From an uncultured Actinomycetes bacterium (GTDB lineage Bacteria > Actinomycetota > Actinomycetes > Nanopelagicales > Nanopelagicaceae), in the NCBI GenBank assembly GCA_903863015.1, contig CAIPAI010000013.1, forward strand, positions 1 through 64,000: a stretch of DNA of 64,000 nucleotides, in the 5' to 3' direction. The position numbers and the translations under genes were made by a program. Below are positions 46,400 to 55,974 of this stretch, one piece after another; position 1 is the stretch's first letter; the number at the start of each line of letters is the position of its first letter. The notes under the pieces were generated by a model that searched no databases, was not told where the DNA came from, and saw only the letters and a program-made list of their open reading frames with translations.

Positions 46400-46519
46400 C
46401 AGATTCGCGCCCGTTTACTCCCTCCTAAAAAGAAGGTGGCAGATTCGCGCCCGTTTACTCCATCCTAAAAAGAAGGTGGCAGATTCGCGCCCGTTGGCTC
46501 TCTAGTAAAGAGAAGACGA
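46400..46519. repeat. 40-bp tandem repeat, three copies
   Basis: Units begin at 46400, 46440 and 46480. The first two differ by one base; the third keeps the first 16 bases and then drifts. They fill the gap between the convergent UPF0114 and TetR genes, ending next to the TetR stop. Confidence 0.95.
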
Positions 46520-46524
46520 AGGCG

Positions 46525-47157
46525 TTACTTCTTGGTTTCGAAGGTGCTCCACATCTCTTGCCAACTGGCAACGATGCGTTCGGCTGCGGCTTCATCAATA
46601 TCACGTGTGTGCGTAATAACAGCCATGCCGTAGTAGAAAGCAAGCGCAATCTCTTTCATGGCAAAGACATCGGAATCACTGCGGAGTTTTCCAGAAGATT
46701 TGGCACTTTCTAACATTTTGCCAATCTCTTCAGCGCGATCACTCCAAATGCCGCTCATGAGGTGCGCCAGCGTCTCGTCATACTCTGCAGCTACTGCGTT
46801 CTTCACCCAATTCCAGGCCGGGGCTTTATCTTCGCCAACGATGGTGCGCATCAAGAACTCGTGATAATTCTTTGAGGTTGAGAGCGGCTCAGCTGAGCCG
46901 AGGACTTCGCCCATACGTTGAAGGCGATCGTTTGAGTGGTCTTGCATTTCAACATGGCTCGCGCGCACTTGCGCCGCGCGCACTGCCGATATCAAATCTT
47001 GTCGATCGACGAAGTGCGCATAGATGGCACCGGTGGTCATCCCCGCCGCGCGGGCGACTTCGGCCACGCGCAAGCCGCCAGGGCCGACCTCGTTCATCAT
47101 GTGGGTAGCCGCTACGAGAATGGCCTCTCGAGTGGCTGCAGGTGTTTCGTAATTCAT
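46525..47157 (-). CDS. TetR/AcrR-family transcriptional regulator
   Basis: This 210-residue protein has the N-terminal TetR helix-turn-helix (REAILVAATHMMNEVG ... VAEVARAAGMTTGAIYAHFVDRQDL, about 8-55) and a helical ligand domain. The ligand and targets are unknown. It lies between two repeat arrays with no obviously linked gene, though the FAD monooxygenases are about 2 kb away. Confidence 0.9.
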   Translation of the reverse strand: MNYETPAATREAILVAATHMMNEVGPGGLRVAEVARAAGMTTGAIYAHFVDRQDLISAVRAAQVRASHVEMQDHSNDRLQRMGEVLGSAEPLSTSKNYHEFLMRTIVGEDKAPAWNWVKNAVAAEYDETLAHLMSGIWSDRAEEIGKMLESAKSSGKLRSDSDVFAMKEIALAFYYGMAVITHTRDIDEAAAERIVASWQEMWSTFETKK

Positions 47158-47291
47158 GGTTTCACGCTCCTGACCTGGACAATACTCTTACTACGGTCCG
47201 AGAGCGCCTTCCCTCTCAAGAAATTTATGTGATGTGGGTGACCAGATAAATTATTTATCACTAGCGCAGATATGGCGTACCAGCGCAGACA

Positions 47292-47371
47292 ACTAGCAGT
47301 ACTCGGTTCGCGCTTTCGCTACTCAGTTCGCACTAGCAGTACTCAGTTCGCACTAGCAGTACTCAGTTCCC
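47292..47371. repeat. 20-bp tandem repeat, four copies, running into the fdhD 3' end
   Basis: Units start at 47292, 47312, 47332 and 47352 (ACTAGCAGTACTCAGTTCGC type). The last one supplies the stop codon and the last codons (EYC) of the fdhD frame. Confidence 0.95.
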
Positions 47372-48171
47372 CGACCCTCGCGGGCGAAGCCCACGATGCG
47401 CAACCCAAATTCCTGAGCCAGCTCAAGGGCTAAGGACGTGGGTGCCGAAACGGCGACGATGGACGACAAGCCGGCCACTACCGCTTTTTGCACGATCTCG
47501 AAACCGACTCTCCCCGAGAGCAGGAGCGTCCAGCCGGCTAGATCTGCGCCTTCGAGCATGCCAGCACCGATCGCCTTATCCACCGCGTTATGGCGTCCCA
47601 CGTCTTCTCTCACAAATCGCAACACACCGTGCTCATCTACAAGCGCCACCCCGTGGAGAGCACCGGTCTTGGCAAAGAGGCGCTGCTGCGGTTTCAACGC
47701 ATCGATAAGTGCCACTTCTTCTTCAAACGTGCGTCTTGCCGTTGGCACGCGCGAGATACCGCGTTCGTGCAGATCGCTCAGCGAGGTGCTTCCACAGACT
47801 CCGCAAGCAGATGAAATCGTAAACCGTCGATCGAGTACACGCGCCGGTTGAAGTACGGAGTCCGCCAGCTCAACGATGACCACATTTGCACGTTGCCGTG
47901 GGGTGAGCGATCTATCTGCGCAGACACGCGCCTGCAACACGTCACCTCTGGCAGAGATCAAGCCTTCGCTCAGAAGGAACCCAACGGCCAGTTCTAAATC
48001 ATTTCCTGGAGTGCGCATAGTGATAGCCACTCGCGTTTCAACCTCGCGCTGCGCTATACGGATTTCAAGCGGCTCCTCCACAATGACGCTCTCAAGCGTC
48101 TTGCCACGGTCGCTTCTCATTGCAGATACGCGCGCAATAGCGCTCGGCGCGACGGAACTCTCGTCAGCCAC
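47353..48171 (-). CDS. fdhD: Formate dehydrogenase accessory sulphurtransferase FdhD
   Basis: This 272-residue protein (GTG start at 48171, just past the betA stop; an ATG at 48120 is the alternative, and the longer frame to 48258 lies inside betA) has EEPLEIRI, MRTPGNDLELAVGFLLSEG, the CxxC motif in SSACGVCGS and REDVGRHNAVDK. FdhD passes sulphur to the molybdenum or tungsten cofactor of formate dehydrogenase. No fdh structural gene is in the window, but the one-carbon genes around fit formate as a product. The C-terminal residues come from a tandem repeat. Confidence 0.92.
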   Translation of the reverse strand: MADESSVAPSAIARVSAMRSDRGKTLESVIVEEPLEIRIAQREVETRVAITMRTPGNDLELAVGFLLSEGLISARGDVLQARVCADRSLTPRQRANVVIVELADSVLQPARVLDRRFTISSACGVCGSTSLSDLHERGISRVPTARRTFEEEVALIDALKPQQRLFAKTGALHGVALVDEHGVLRFVREDVGRHNAVDKAIGAGMLEGADLAGWTLLLSGRVGFEIVQKAVVAGLSSIVAVSAPTSLALELAQEFGLRIVGFAREGRGTEYC

Positions 48172-48172
48172 G

Positions 48173-49816
48173 CTACGCCTTGGTGTGTCGATAGAAAGGG
48201 ATCGATTCCGGGGCGAGCGGAGTGTTTCCAAGAATAAGATCTGCAGCCTTCTCCGCAACCATCATCACAGGTGCGTAGATATTTCCATTCGTTACATATG
48301 GAAAGACCGAAGCATCCACCGCGCGTAAACCCTCGACTCCATGAATGCGCAGGGTTTTTGGGTCCGTTACTGCCATTGCATCAGTTCCCATTCGAGCAGT
48401 ACAAGAAGGATGAAGGGCAGTCTCGCCATCTTTACGCACCCAATCGAGAATTTCTTCATCAGTGGCCACAGATGGGCCAGGAGATGACTCACCACCGTTG
48501 TAATCATCCATCGCATGTTGACTCAAAATCTTGCGAGCCACGCGAATTGCTTCAACCCATTCGCGACGATCTTGATCCGTCGAAAGATAGTTAAATTGAA
48601 GTGCTGGCTTCTCTAATGGGTCAGCACTCTTGATCCGCACACTCCCCCGAGCATCCGAATACATAGGCCCGATGTGTACTTGATATCCGTGCCCACCGGC
48701 TGGCGCAGTACCGTCGTAACGGATGGCCAAAGGCAGAAAATGAAACATGAGGTTGGGGTAAGCAACATCTTCGTTGCTGCGCGCAAAGCCGCCGCCCTCA
48801 AAATGATTAGTAGCGCCAGGGCCCTTACGGAAGAAGAGCCAATTAGCTCCGATAAAGGGACGCTTCCACATCATTAAGTTTGGTTGCATAGAAACTGGCT
48901 TGTTGCATTTGTACTGCACGTAAACCTCGAGATGATCTTGGAGATTTGCGCCGACACCTGGGAGATGGTGGACCGGTTCAATTCCCACACCGTTGAGATA
49001 TTCAGCATCTCCAACACCTGAGAGTTGCAGGATCTGTGGAGTATTAATAGCTCCTCCGCAGAGAATGATCTCTTTCCCTGCGATGATTTCGCGCTTCTTC
49101 CCGCGAATTACTTCAACGGCTATCGCACGCTTACCTTCAAAGAGCACTTTGGCGACTTGAGAACGCGTCTTCACAGTGAGGTTCTTGCGATGCATCACTG
49201 GATGCAAGTAGGCACGAGCAGCGCTGAGCCGGCGTCCACGGTAAACATTGCGATCGAAAGGACCAAAACCTTCTTGGCGAAATGAGTTAACGTCGGGCGT
49301 GCGCGCATAGCCGGCCTCTTCGGCAGCTGTAAAGAATGCTTCAAAGAGTGGACTCTTCATGGGGCCGCGCTCTAACTTCAAAGGTCCGGAATCTCCATGG
49401 AACGGATTCGTAGGATCAGCGAGACAATTCTCTAGTTTTTTGAAATACGGCAAGCAGTGCGCGTAATCCCAATTTTCCATTCCGGGATCTGCTGCCCAAC
49501 GCTCATAGTCGAGAGGATTTCCACGCTGCCAAATCATGCCGTTGATACTGCTTGATCCGCCCAAGACTTTCCCGCGTGCATGATAAATCTTTCGGTTGTT
49601 CATGAAGGGCTCTGGCTCGGACTCATATTTCCAGTCGTAGAACTTACTACCGATGGGGAATGCGAGCGCTGCCGGCATATGGATGAATACATCCCACCAA
49701 TAATCTGGGCGGCCAGCTTCAAGAACTAGAACTTCATTCTTAGGATCAGCACTGAGACGATTTGCTAACGCAGATCCCGCAGAACCACCACCGACGATAA
49801 TGAAGTCGTAACTCAT
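48173..49816 (-). CDS. betA: GMC-family oxidoreductase, probable choline dehydrogenase
   Basis: This 547-residue flavoenzyme has the FAD motif [18 protein letters not shown], the GMC signatures [17 protein letters not shown] and [16 protein letters not shown], and the C-terminal catalytic His/Asn region (HPSCTARMG ... [16 protein letters not shown]). It fits BetA-type enzymes that oxidise choline to betaine aldehyde and partly on to betaine. Other GMC enzymes oxidise alcohols such as polyethylene glycol, so the call leans on the betaine transporter and aldehyde dehydrogenase nearby. It is downstream of folD by 7 bp. Confidence 0.85.
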   Translation of the reverse strand: MSYDFIIVGGGSAGSALANRLSADPKNEVLVLEAGRPDYWWDVFIHMPAALAFPIGSKFYDWKYESEPEPFMNNRKIYHARGKVLGGSSSINGMIWQRGNPLDYERWAADPGMENWDYAHCLPYFKKLENCLADPTNPFHGDSGPLKLERGPMKSPLFEAFFTAAEEAGYARTPDVNSFRQEGFGPFDRNVYRGRRLSAARAYLHPVMHRKNLTVKTRSQVAKVLFEGKRAIAVEVIRGKKREIIAGKEIILCGGAINTPQILQLSGVGDAEYLNGVGIEPVHHLPGVGANLQDHLEVYVQYKCNKPVSMQPNLMMWKRPFIGANWLFFRKGPGATNHFEGGGFARSNEDVAYPNLMFHFLPLAIRYDGTAPAGGHGYQVHIGPMYSDARGSVRIKSADPLEKPALQFNYLSTDQDRREWVEAIRVARKILSQHAMDDYNGGESSPGPSVATDEEILDWVRKDGETALHPSCTARMGTDAMAVTDPKTLRIHGVEGLRAVDASVFPYVTNGNIYAPVMMVAEKAADLILGNTPLAPESIPFYRHTKA

Positions 49817-49823
49817 CCGAGCC

Positions 49824-50741
49824 TCAAGCGCCCTGGTCGCTTTGTTGGTCGCTTAAACGGGCATGTCGGTGAGCACGTTCAAGACTCTCCACCACATTGG
49901 TAATGAGCATGGCGCGCGTCATCGGACCCACGCCTCCAGGCATCGGCGCCATAAATCCTGCAACATTCATCACGTCAGGATGTATATCTCCGACCAAGCC
50001 AGCTTCCGTGCGCGTGATGCCCACGTCAAGAACAGCAGCGCCCGGCTTCACCAGATCTGCAGTGATCATGTGCGGAACTCCAGCAGCCGCCACGATGATG
50101 TCGGCCTCACGGAGGTATTGCGCAGGATTCTTCGTTCCCGTATGCACCAAAGTTACGGTGGCATTCTCACTCTTGCGTGTCAACAACAGGCCCAGCGGCC
50201 GACCAACAGTTACACCGCGACCAACAACAACCACATGCGCGCCGTTAATGGGAACTTCGTAGGCACGAAGCAACTCGACAATTCCACGCGGAGTGCATGG
50301 GAGTGGGGCTTCTTGACCCAACACCAAACGCCCCAGATTCATCGGGTGTAAACCATCAGCATCTTTTTCGGGATCCATGGCTTCTAGAGCAGCGATGGAA
50401 TCTAAACCTTTGGGCAACGGAAGCTGAATGATGTAACCGGTGCAGAGAGGGTCTGCGTTAAGTCGCGCTACCTCGCGCATGACATCAGCTTGAGAGGCGT
50501 TCGCTGGAAGATCAGCGCGCACTGAGGCAATGCCCACTTCGGCGCAATCGCGATGCTTGCCGGCTACGTACGCGTGTGAACCTGGATCATCGCCAATCAA
50601 CATGGTTCCAAGGCCTGGAGTAAACCCAGCGGCGCGTAATACCTCTACCCGCTTGGCCAAATCTGCTTTCACCTTCGCAGCGAGCGCCTTGCCGTCAAGT
50701 AGAACTGCCCTACCTGAGCCAGTACTAGAGCCAGTAGTCAT
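49824..50741 (-). CDS. folD: Methylene-THF dehydrogenase / methenyl-THF cyclohydrolase
   Basis: This 305-residue bifunctional enzyme converts methylene-THF to formyl-THF with NADP. The Rossmann motif [17 protein letters not shown], the cyclohydrolase YVAGKHRDC (with the Lys) and the C-terminal [14 protein letters not shown] are present. The ATG at 50741 overlaps the cysteine synthase end by 17 nt. Here it may take the methyl-derived C1 unit from the corrinoid pathway one step further towards formate. Confidence 0.94.
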   Translation of the reverse strand: MTTGSSTGSGRAVLLDGKALAAKVKADLAKRVEVLRAAGFTPGLGTMLIGDDPGSHAYVAGKHRDCAEVGIASVRADLPANASQADVMREVARLNADPLCTGYIIQLPLPKGLDSIAALEAMDPEKDADGLHPMNLGRLVLGQEAPLPCTPRGIVELLRAYEVPINGAHVVVVGRGVTVGRPLGLLLTRKSENATVTLVHTGTKNPAQYLREADIIVAAAGVPHMITADLVKPGAAVLDVGITRTEAGLVGDIHPDVMNVAGFMAPMPGGVGPMTRAMLITNVVESLERAHRHARLSDQQSDQGA

Positions 50742-51609
50742 TGATGTACTTCTCACCTTCATCGCAGAAAAATGTTACGACGTTCTCAACGCCGTGCTTC
50801 TCTTTCAACATCTTAGCCGCCAATAGGTGCGCACCCGATGAAGGTCCAACGAAGATTCCATGCTCCCGGCCTAAACGTCGCATCTCCTCGATCGAGACAT
50901 CCGATTCGATGTGGCAGACGTCATCAAGGATGTCGCGATGGCGAGCGATAATTCCGGGGATAAAGCCATCAGCGATGCCCTCAATGAGGTGCTTACCAAT
51001 TTCTCCGCAGAGGATCGTGCATGACTCACTCGGCTCCATCGCTACCACGATGCACTGAGGATTGACCGCCTTGAAGGCTTGACCCACACCGACGATGGTG
51101 CCACCCGTACCCACGCCACCAATCACCAAGTCGGGAATAACACCCGAAGGCAATTGGCGGAGGATCTCTTGGCCAAGCCACTCACGGTTCTCATCAACAT
51201 TCCATTCATTATCAAATTGTTGTGGCGCAAAATAGCCTGGCTGTTCACCGATTCGACGAACTTCAGCGAGCGCATCGTTCACATGAAAATCGCCCATGGT
51301 GTGCACTTCGGCGCCGAATGCTCGTGAGATGGCCGTCCGCTCGGGGCTCATACCGTTGGGCATCACCACCAGCATCTTGTAGCCCTTGACGGCGGCGACC
51401 ATGCTCATGGCATTGCCGGTGTTACCACTACTCGCTTCCACAATCGTGTCGCCCTTTTTGAGCAATCCTTCGCGCTCTGCACGTTCGATCATGAACTTGG
51501 CGATGCGGGCTTTGATAGAGCCGGACGGATTGAGGTACTCCATCTTGACCCAGATACCTTCAATGTTGATGAGTGGGGTATTGCCAATCGCATCAAGAAT
51601 GGTCTCCAT
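50725..51609 (-). CDS. Cysteine synthase-family PLP enzyme (CysK-like)
   Basis: This 294-residue fold-type II enzyme has the PLP Lys in [17 protein letters not shown] and [13 protein letters not shown]. It is a second cysteine synthase, distinct from the CysM at 26 kb. An AGGAGCG site 6 bases upstream supports the ATG at 51609. It starts the operon with folD, betA and fdhD. O-acetylserine sulphhydrylase or a related beta-replacement is likely; why it sits with choline and C1 genes is not clear. Confidence 0.88.
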   Translation of the reverse strand: METILDAIGNTPLINIEGIWVKMEYLNPSGSIKARIAKFMIERAEREGLLKKGDTIVEASSGNTGNAMSMVAAVKGYKMLVVMPNGMSPERTAISRAFGAEVHTMGDFHVNDALAEVRRIGEQPGYFAPQQFDNEWNVDENREWLGQEILRQLPSGVIPDLVIGGVGTGGTIVGVGQAFKAVNPQCIVVAMEPSESCTILCGEIGKHLIEGIADGFIPGIIARHRDILDDVCHIESDVSIEEMRRLGREHGIFVGPSSGAHLLAAKMLKEKHGVENVVTFFCDEGEKYINDYWL

Positions 51610-51696
51610 CGAACGCTCCTTACTCTTTGTACTTCTCAATTATTCAGCCTTGAAAGTTTCCCATGAATTGCTCGCAAACGCCCTTTCAAGGAAGCA

Positions 51697-51721
51697 GCCC
51701 CGCCAGCAATGCTGACAGGGC
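51697..51721 (-). terminator. Strong hairpin terminator after proX
   Basis: On the minus strand an 11-bp stem with ATT loop can form (arms GCCCTGTCAGC and GCTGGCGGGGC, two G-U pairs), followed by the T-rich TGCTTCCTT. It lies 21 bases past the proX stop and before cysK, separating the transporter operon from the folD operon. Confidence 0.8.
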
Positions 51722-51742
51722 CGCCTCTTCGAATAATGGGTA

Positions 51743-52708
51743 CTAGTTACCCAGCCAGGCCTTAACTTTGTCAGGGTTGGCAGCGATCCACTTATTTGCT
51801 GCCTCTGCTGGTTTCATGCCGCCTTCGATATCTGCTGATACCGAATTCTGATCCGCATTTGTCCAGTTAAAGTTCTTAACGATGGTTGCAAAGACTGAAT
51901 TAGAATCCATCAGTTTCTTCGATGCGAGCTTCTTGAGTGCCGTCTCTGGGTAATCAGTCAGTCCGCTTGCCTTAGCAGCATCTGACCAATCATTGGCCGG
52001 GAACTTCACGCGAGATTGCTCGAGACCAGGAATCTTAATGAAGAGAGTTCCTGGAGTGTAGAAATATGCAAGCGCTGGAGTCTTATTAGCTTCAGCCTTG
52101 GTGAGCACGTCTACGAGTGCAGCTTCTGAACCAGTTGAAATAGCTTTGTAATTCAACTTGTTAGCAGAAATCATCTTTTCGCCGATCGTGGTGTAACCAG
52201 GAGGGCCTTCATACCAAGCGCCCTTGCCGCCGGAGTCAGAAGTCTTGAACATATCCGCATACTTATTCAAGTTAGCTGAGTCCAAGATGTCTGGATACTT
52301 AGCAGCCATCCATGGTGGTACATACATACCGATAAGACCGATATTGCCGTTGTCGCCTACTTCAACAACAGATCCACGATCTACCCATTCTTTCCAACGC
52401 CCGCCGCCCCAATCTTCGATGATCAAATCGATGGTGCCAGCTTCCATAGCGTCATAGGTGACGCCTGCTTCTTCCAGGGTTGTTTGTGTGATGGTGCATC
52501 CATTTGCCTTGGCTACTTCAGCAACAACTTGTGCCGATGCTGTATAGCCATTCCATGCATGCATTGCTACTGCCCAAGTTCCGCACTCGCTAGCTGCACT
52601 TGCGCCTTCTGCGCTGTCGTTAACACTTGAGCTACATCCGGCAAGTACAAGTGCACCTGCAGCGATAATCGAAGCCGTCGCAATGCGACGTCTCTGGCTA
52701 AATATCAT
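51743..52708 (-). CDS. proX: Glycine betaine/choline ABC transporter substrate-binding lipoprotein
   Basis: This 321-residue lipoprotein has the lipobox LVLAGC (Cys25) and an OpuAC-type fold with Trp-rich segments (AVAMHAWNGYT, EDWGGGRWKEW, GMYVPPWMA), suited to caging a quaternary ammonium group by aromatic residues. An AGGAGAG site just upstream sets the ATG at 52708. It is the last gene of the leftward operon; ATPase and permease precede it. Confidence 0.9.
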   Translation of the reverse strand: MIFSQRRRIATASIIAAGALVLAGCSSSVNDSAEGASAASECGTWAVAMHAWNGYTASAQVVAEVAKANGCTITQTTLEEAGVTYDAMEAGTIDLIIEDWGGGRWKEWVDRGSVVEVGDNGNIGLIGMYVPPWMAAKYPDILDSANLNKYADMFKTSDSGGKGAWYEGPPGYTTIGEKMISANKLNYKAISTGSEAALVDVLTKAEANKTPALAYFYTPGTLFIKIPGLEQSRVKFPANDWSDAAKASGLTDYPETALKKLASKKLMDSNSVFATIVKNFNWTNADQNSVSADIEGGMKPAEAANKWIAANPDKVKAWLGN

Positions 52709-52799
52709 GTCTCTCCTCTTGTAAGGTTTTAGCAACCACTGCGAGCGTAATATAGGCAGTCACCGCAGGTAAGGGGTTCAGCGGGTGTTTTCCGATTTT

Positions 52800-54728
52800 T
52801 TAAGTTCGCCGAGCACTGGCTTGGGCAATTCGGTCAATAGTCACGCCTAGAAGCAAGATTGCGAATCCGGCTACAAGTCCCTTCCCTTGCAAGTCGGGCT
52901 TCGAGCCGCCCAAGATTACTAAGTAACCGAGGCCGCCTGAGCCAACAAACCCACCAATAACAACTACCGCCAAGACAAAGATCATCCCCTGATTAGTTGC
53001 CAGGAGTATTGCTTTTTTCGCGGCCGGCAATTGCACTTTGGTAATTATCTGACGGACCGTTGAACCTGCGACAGTGGCGGCTTCGATCATCGCTACTGGC
53101 ACAGCACGAATCCCTTCACTGACAATCTTCACAACCACTGGAATCGAGTACACGATGCCGGTCGCGATCGCTGTAAATCTCGTAGGGCCGAAGAGTCCAA
53201 GCATGGGAATCAAATAGACAAAGGCAGGAAGGGTCTGTCCGGCATCCAAGAAGGGTCTCAAGATTCTTTCTGCACGTACGCTTCGACCCACCCAGATCCC
53301 AAGTGCGATACCGATAGACATCGTCAGCAAAGTTGCCACGATCGTTTGAGTTAACGTAATCATCGCCTCATGCCATAGGCCAGAAAGAACAATCAATGCA
53401 AGCAACCCCGTAGCCAACATTGCCACTCGGATTCCTCCAATGACAGCGGCAATGAGAACGATGGCAGACAAGGTGACGAACCAAGGTGAAAATGCCAGAA
53501 GGGTTTCAATAGGATTGAGTACCCAGTTAGAAATGAAATCCTTGAAGCCGACTGTAAATATATAAAGGTTTGTGGTCACCCATTTGGTGACGTGATTAGT
53601 GACATCTTCTACTTGTTGCGCAATATTGATTGACCCTGGCCACACAGCAAGCGAAAGCACGGAGCGCGAGGCAAAGATGGCCGCAATGGCCGCTAACCCA
53701 GCGAGGCCTCGCTTAATGCGTCCTCTTTGAATCTGTTGCGAAGTCATCGGGATGAAACCTTCTTGCGCCTTCGCCGCGGCACTCGTGCTCCGGTCAAGCA
53801 AAATTGCCACAAAGACCACTGCAAATCCAGCCACAAATCCCTGTCCGACGTTCCTGATGATGAGCGCATCGACCACAGGTTTACCGAGACCTGGCGCACC
53901 GATCAATGCTGCGATAACTACGAACGAAAGTGCAGCCATCACTGTTTGATTGACACCCAGGATAATCATTTGCTTCGCCATCGGAAGTTGCACTTTGGTC
54001 AAAGTCTGCTTCGGGGTAGACCCCATCGAGAGCGCGGCCTCGATCGGTGACTGATTTAAGTTTCTGATCGCATGAGCAGTGATGCGGATTGCAATGGGGA
54101 TGCTGTACACCATCGTTGCAATCGTGGCGGAGGCAGTACCAATCAGAAAGAAGAGAGCGAGCGGGGCCAAATAAACCAGCGTCGGCAAAATCTGAGCCAG
54201 GTCTAGAAATGGCGTCAATATCTTTAATACGCGATCAGAAAGACCCGCCCATATGCCCAATGGAATGCCGAAGAGCAGAGAGAGTAGGACCGAGGCAAGG
54301 GTCATAGCGAGAGTGTCCATAGTGAATTGCCACATTCCCAACGCGCCACAAGCTAACAGGAGCGAGACGGCAAGTAAGGCGGTGCGGAGCTTACTCGTGG
54401 CGTAAACGGCAAAGGCGACAATGGCCACCACGCCAAACCAGCCGATGACCGGAATAATGGAGTTACCGCTTGGCACCGAAATAATCGAACGAATGATTTC
54501 CACAAACCCATTTATCGCTGCACGAATGGGATTAAAGAAATAGATGAACGCGGCACTCTTCGTGCGATTGCCGCGAATAGAGGCGGCCACATCACCCACC
54601 GAAGTTGTGAAAGCCGTGTTATCAGACGTTGCCAATTCAAGAGTTTGATCACCTTGGAATATTCGGGAGAAGGCTATCCAGACCAATCCCACTCCGATTA
54701 AGAGATGTGACTTCTTGAAATGGCGCAT
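52800..54728 (-). CDS. proW: Double-length glycine betaine ABC transporter permease (two fused ProW domains)
   Basis: This 642-residue protein contains two complete ProW-type permease domains in one chain (about 65-310 and 410-635). Each has its own EAA loop: IEAALSMGSTPKQTLTKVQLP and IEAATVAGSTVRQIITKVQLP. Normal ProW is a single copy that dimerises, so this fusion is a covalent heterodimer. Its ATG directly follows the proV stop TAA with no spacer. It should form the membrane channel for betaine or choline uptake. Confidence 0.92.
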   Translation of the reverse strand: MRHFKKSHLLIGVGLVWIAFSRIFQGDQTLELATSDNTAFTTSVGDVAASIRGNRTKSAAFIYFFNPIRAAINGFVEIIRSIISVPSGNSIIPVIGWFGVVAIVAFAVYATSKLRTALLAVSLLLACGALGMWQFTMDTLAMTLASVLLSLLFGIPLGIWAGLSDRVLKILTPFLDLAQILPTLVYLAPLALFFLIGTASATIATMVYSIPIAIRITAHAIRNLNQSPIEAALSMGSTPKQTLTKVQLPMAKQMIILGVNQTVMAALSFVVIAALIGAPGLGKPVVDALIIRNVGQGFVAGFAVVFVAILLDRSTSAAAKAQEGFIPMTSQQIQRGRIKRGLAGLAAIAAIFASRSVLSLAVWPGSINIAQQVEDVTNHVTKWVTTNLYIFTVGFKDFISNWVLNPIETLLAFSPWFVTLSAIVLIAAVIGGIRVAMLATGLLALIVLSGLWHEAMITLTQTIVATLLTMSIGIALGIWVGRSVRAERILRPFLDAGQTLPAFVYLIPMLGLFGPTRFTAIATGIVYSIPVVVKIVSEGIRAVPVAMIEAATVAGSTVRQIITKVQLPAAKKAILLATNQGMIFVLAVVVIGGFVGSGGLGYLVILGGSKPDLQGKGLVAGFAILLLGVTIDRIAQASARRT

Positions 54729-55796
54729 TTAAGCGACACCAGAAATTAACCGCAAGACATCCTCGCTTGAGACGATACCCAGAACCTTCCCATTTTCAAT
54801 CACGCGCACTGGCTTGTGAGTTTGCAGGATAATTTCAGCCGCGTCTCGAATAATGATATTCGCAGCGAGTTCTGGACCATCGATATCGTCTCCCGGTTGA
54901 GCAGGGCGGGCCAAGTATCGCAAAGTCAACACATGGGACTTTGCGATATCCCGTACGAAATTCGCAACATAGTCATCGATGGGGTTAGCAACTAGTTCCT
55001 CGGGCGTTCCAATTTGAACAACTGCCCCATCTCGCATAATCGCAATACGATCCCCGACTTTTACTGCTTCAGATAAATCGTGAGTAATGAAGACCATTGT
55101 TTTACCTAATTCACGATGCAGTCGGATGATCTCTTGCTGCATGTCACGCCGAATAAGTGGATCTAGAGCACTGAAGGGTTCATCTAGAAATAGCACCTGT
55201 GGGTCTACGGCCAGTGCGCGCGCTAAGCCAACTCGTTGCTGCATTCCACCGGAGAGCTGTTCTGGAAACGCATGCGCATATCCATGCAAACCAACAAGTT
55301 CAATTACTTCATTTGCGCGGGCATGGCGCTCGGTCTTTTTCATCCCATTGATCTCAAGCGGATAGGCGATATTGTCGATCACCTTGCGATGTGGCAACAA
55401 ACCGAAGTGCTGGAAAACCATAGAAAAGTGTTGCCGACGAAGTTCACGTAGCCGTTGGGGTGTCGCTTTCGAAATATCCTCGCCGTCTAGAAAAATTTCG
55501 CCGGCGGTAGGTTCAACCAACCGAGTGAGGCAACGAATCAAAGTCGATTTACCAGAACCGGATAAACCCATCACCACAAAGACTTCGCCCGGGGCTACGT
55601 CAAAAGAAACATCGCTGACAGCGGCCGTGCAACCAGTCTTGGCGCGCAACTCACTCCGCGAGAGCTTCGCATCGGGCGAGCCCACGATCGAAAGTGGGTT
55701 TGGCCCGTAGACCTTCCATAAGCCGCGCACCGAGACGGCGGGAGGATTGCTAGCCAATGAGCCACCAGCGCCTGCACTGCTCTTGCCGTCGACCAT
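54729..55796 (-). CDS. proV: Glycine betaine ABC transporter ATP-binding protein with CBS domains
   Basis: This 355-residue ATPase has Walker [25 protein letters not shown], Walker [13 protein letters not shown] and the switch His in [10 protein letters not shown]. The C-terminal part (about 250-355) is a CBS-like region ([38 protein letters not shown]), which in ProV/OpuA senses ionic strength or nucleotides. An N-terminal helix precedes the core, as in OpuAA. It starts downstream of the 15-bp repeats. Confidence 0.94.
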   Translation of the reverse strand: MVDGKSSAGAGGSLASNPPAVSVRGLWKVYGPNPLSIVGSPDAKLSRSELRAKTGCTAAVSDVSFDVAPGEVFVVMGLSGSGKSTLIRCLTRLVEPTAGEIFLDGEDISKATPQRLRELRRQHFSMVFQHFGLLPHRKVIDNIAYPLEINGMKKTERHARANEVIELVGLHGYAHAFPEQLSGGMQQRVGLARALAVDPQVLFLDEPFSALDPLIRRDMQQEIIRLHRELGKTMVFITHDLSEAVKVGDRIAIMRDGAVVQIGTPEELVANPIDDYVANFVRDIAKSHVLTLRYLARPAQPGDDIDGPELAANIIIRDAAEIILQTHKPVRVIENGKVLGIVSSEDVLRLISGVA

Positions 55797-55819
55797 GCTC
55801 TCCCCTACAGCTCGTCTGT

Positions 55820-55939
55820 TACATCGCCAGCAGTTACATCGCCCGCGATTAGACCGCCAGCGATTACATCGCCAGCGATTAGACCGCCAGCGATTACATC
55901 GCCAGCGATTACATCGCCCGCGATTAGATCGCCAGCGAT
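55820..55939. repeat. 15-bp tandem repeat, eight copies, between the aldehyde dehydrogenase and proV genes
   Basis: Eight units of the type TACATCGCCAGCGAT, alternating TACAT with TAGAC/TAGAT, start every 15 bases from 55820. They fill most of the 178-bp gap inside the leftward operon. On the minus strand one open frame through them reads repeating [10 protein letters not shown], but this frame starts inside the dehydrogenase gene and looks non-coding. Confidence 0.95.
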
Positions 55940-55974
55940 CTCAAGCGCCCTCCCGGTCAATACTGTCTCCAGTA

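Noticed and set aside
47353-48258. Longer FdhD start at 48258
   Set aside because: It would overlap betA by 86 bases with non-conserved sequence; the GTG at 48171 immediately after the betA stop fits better.
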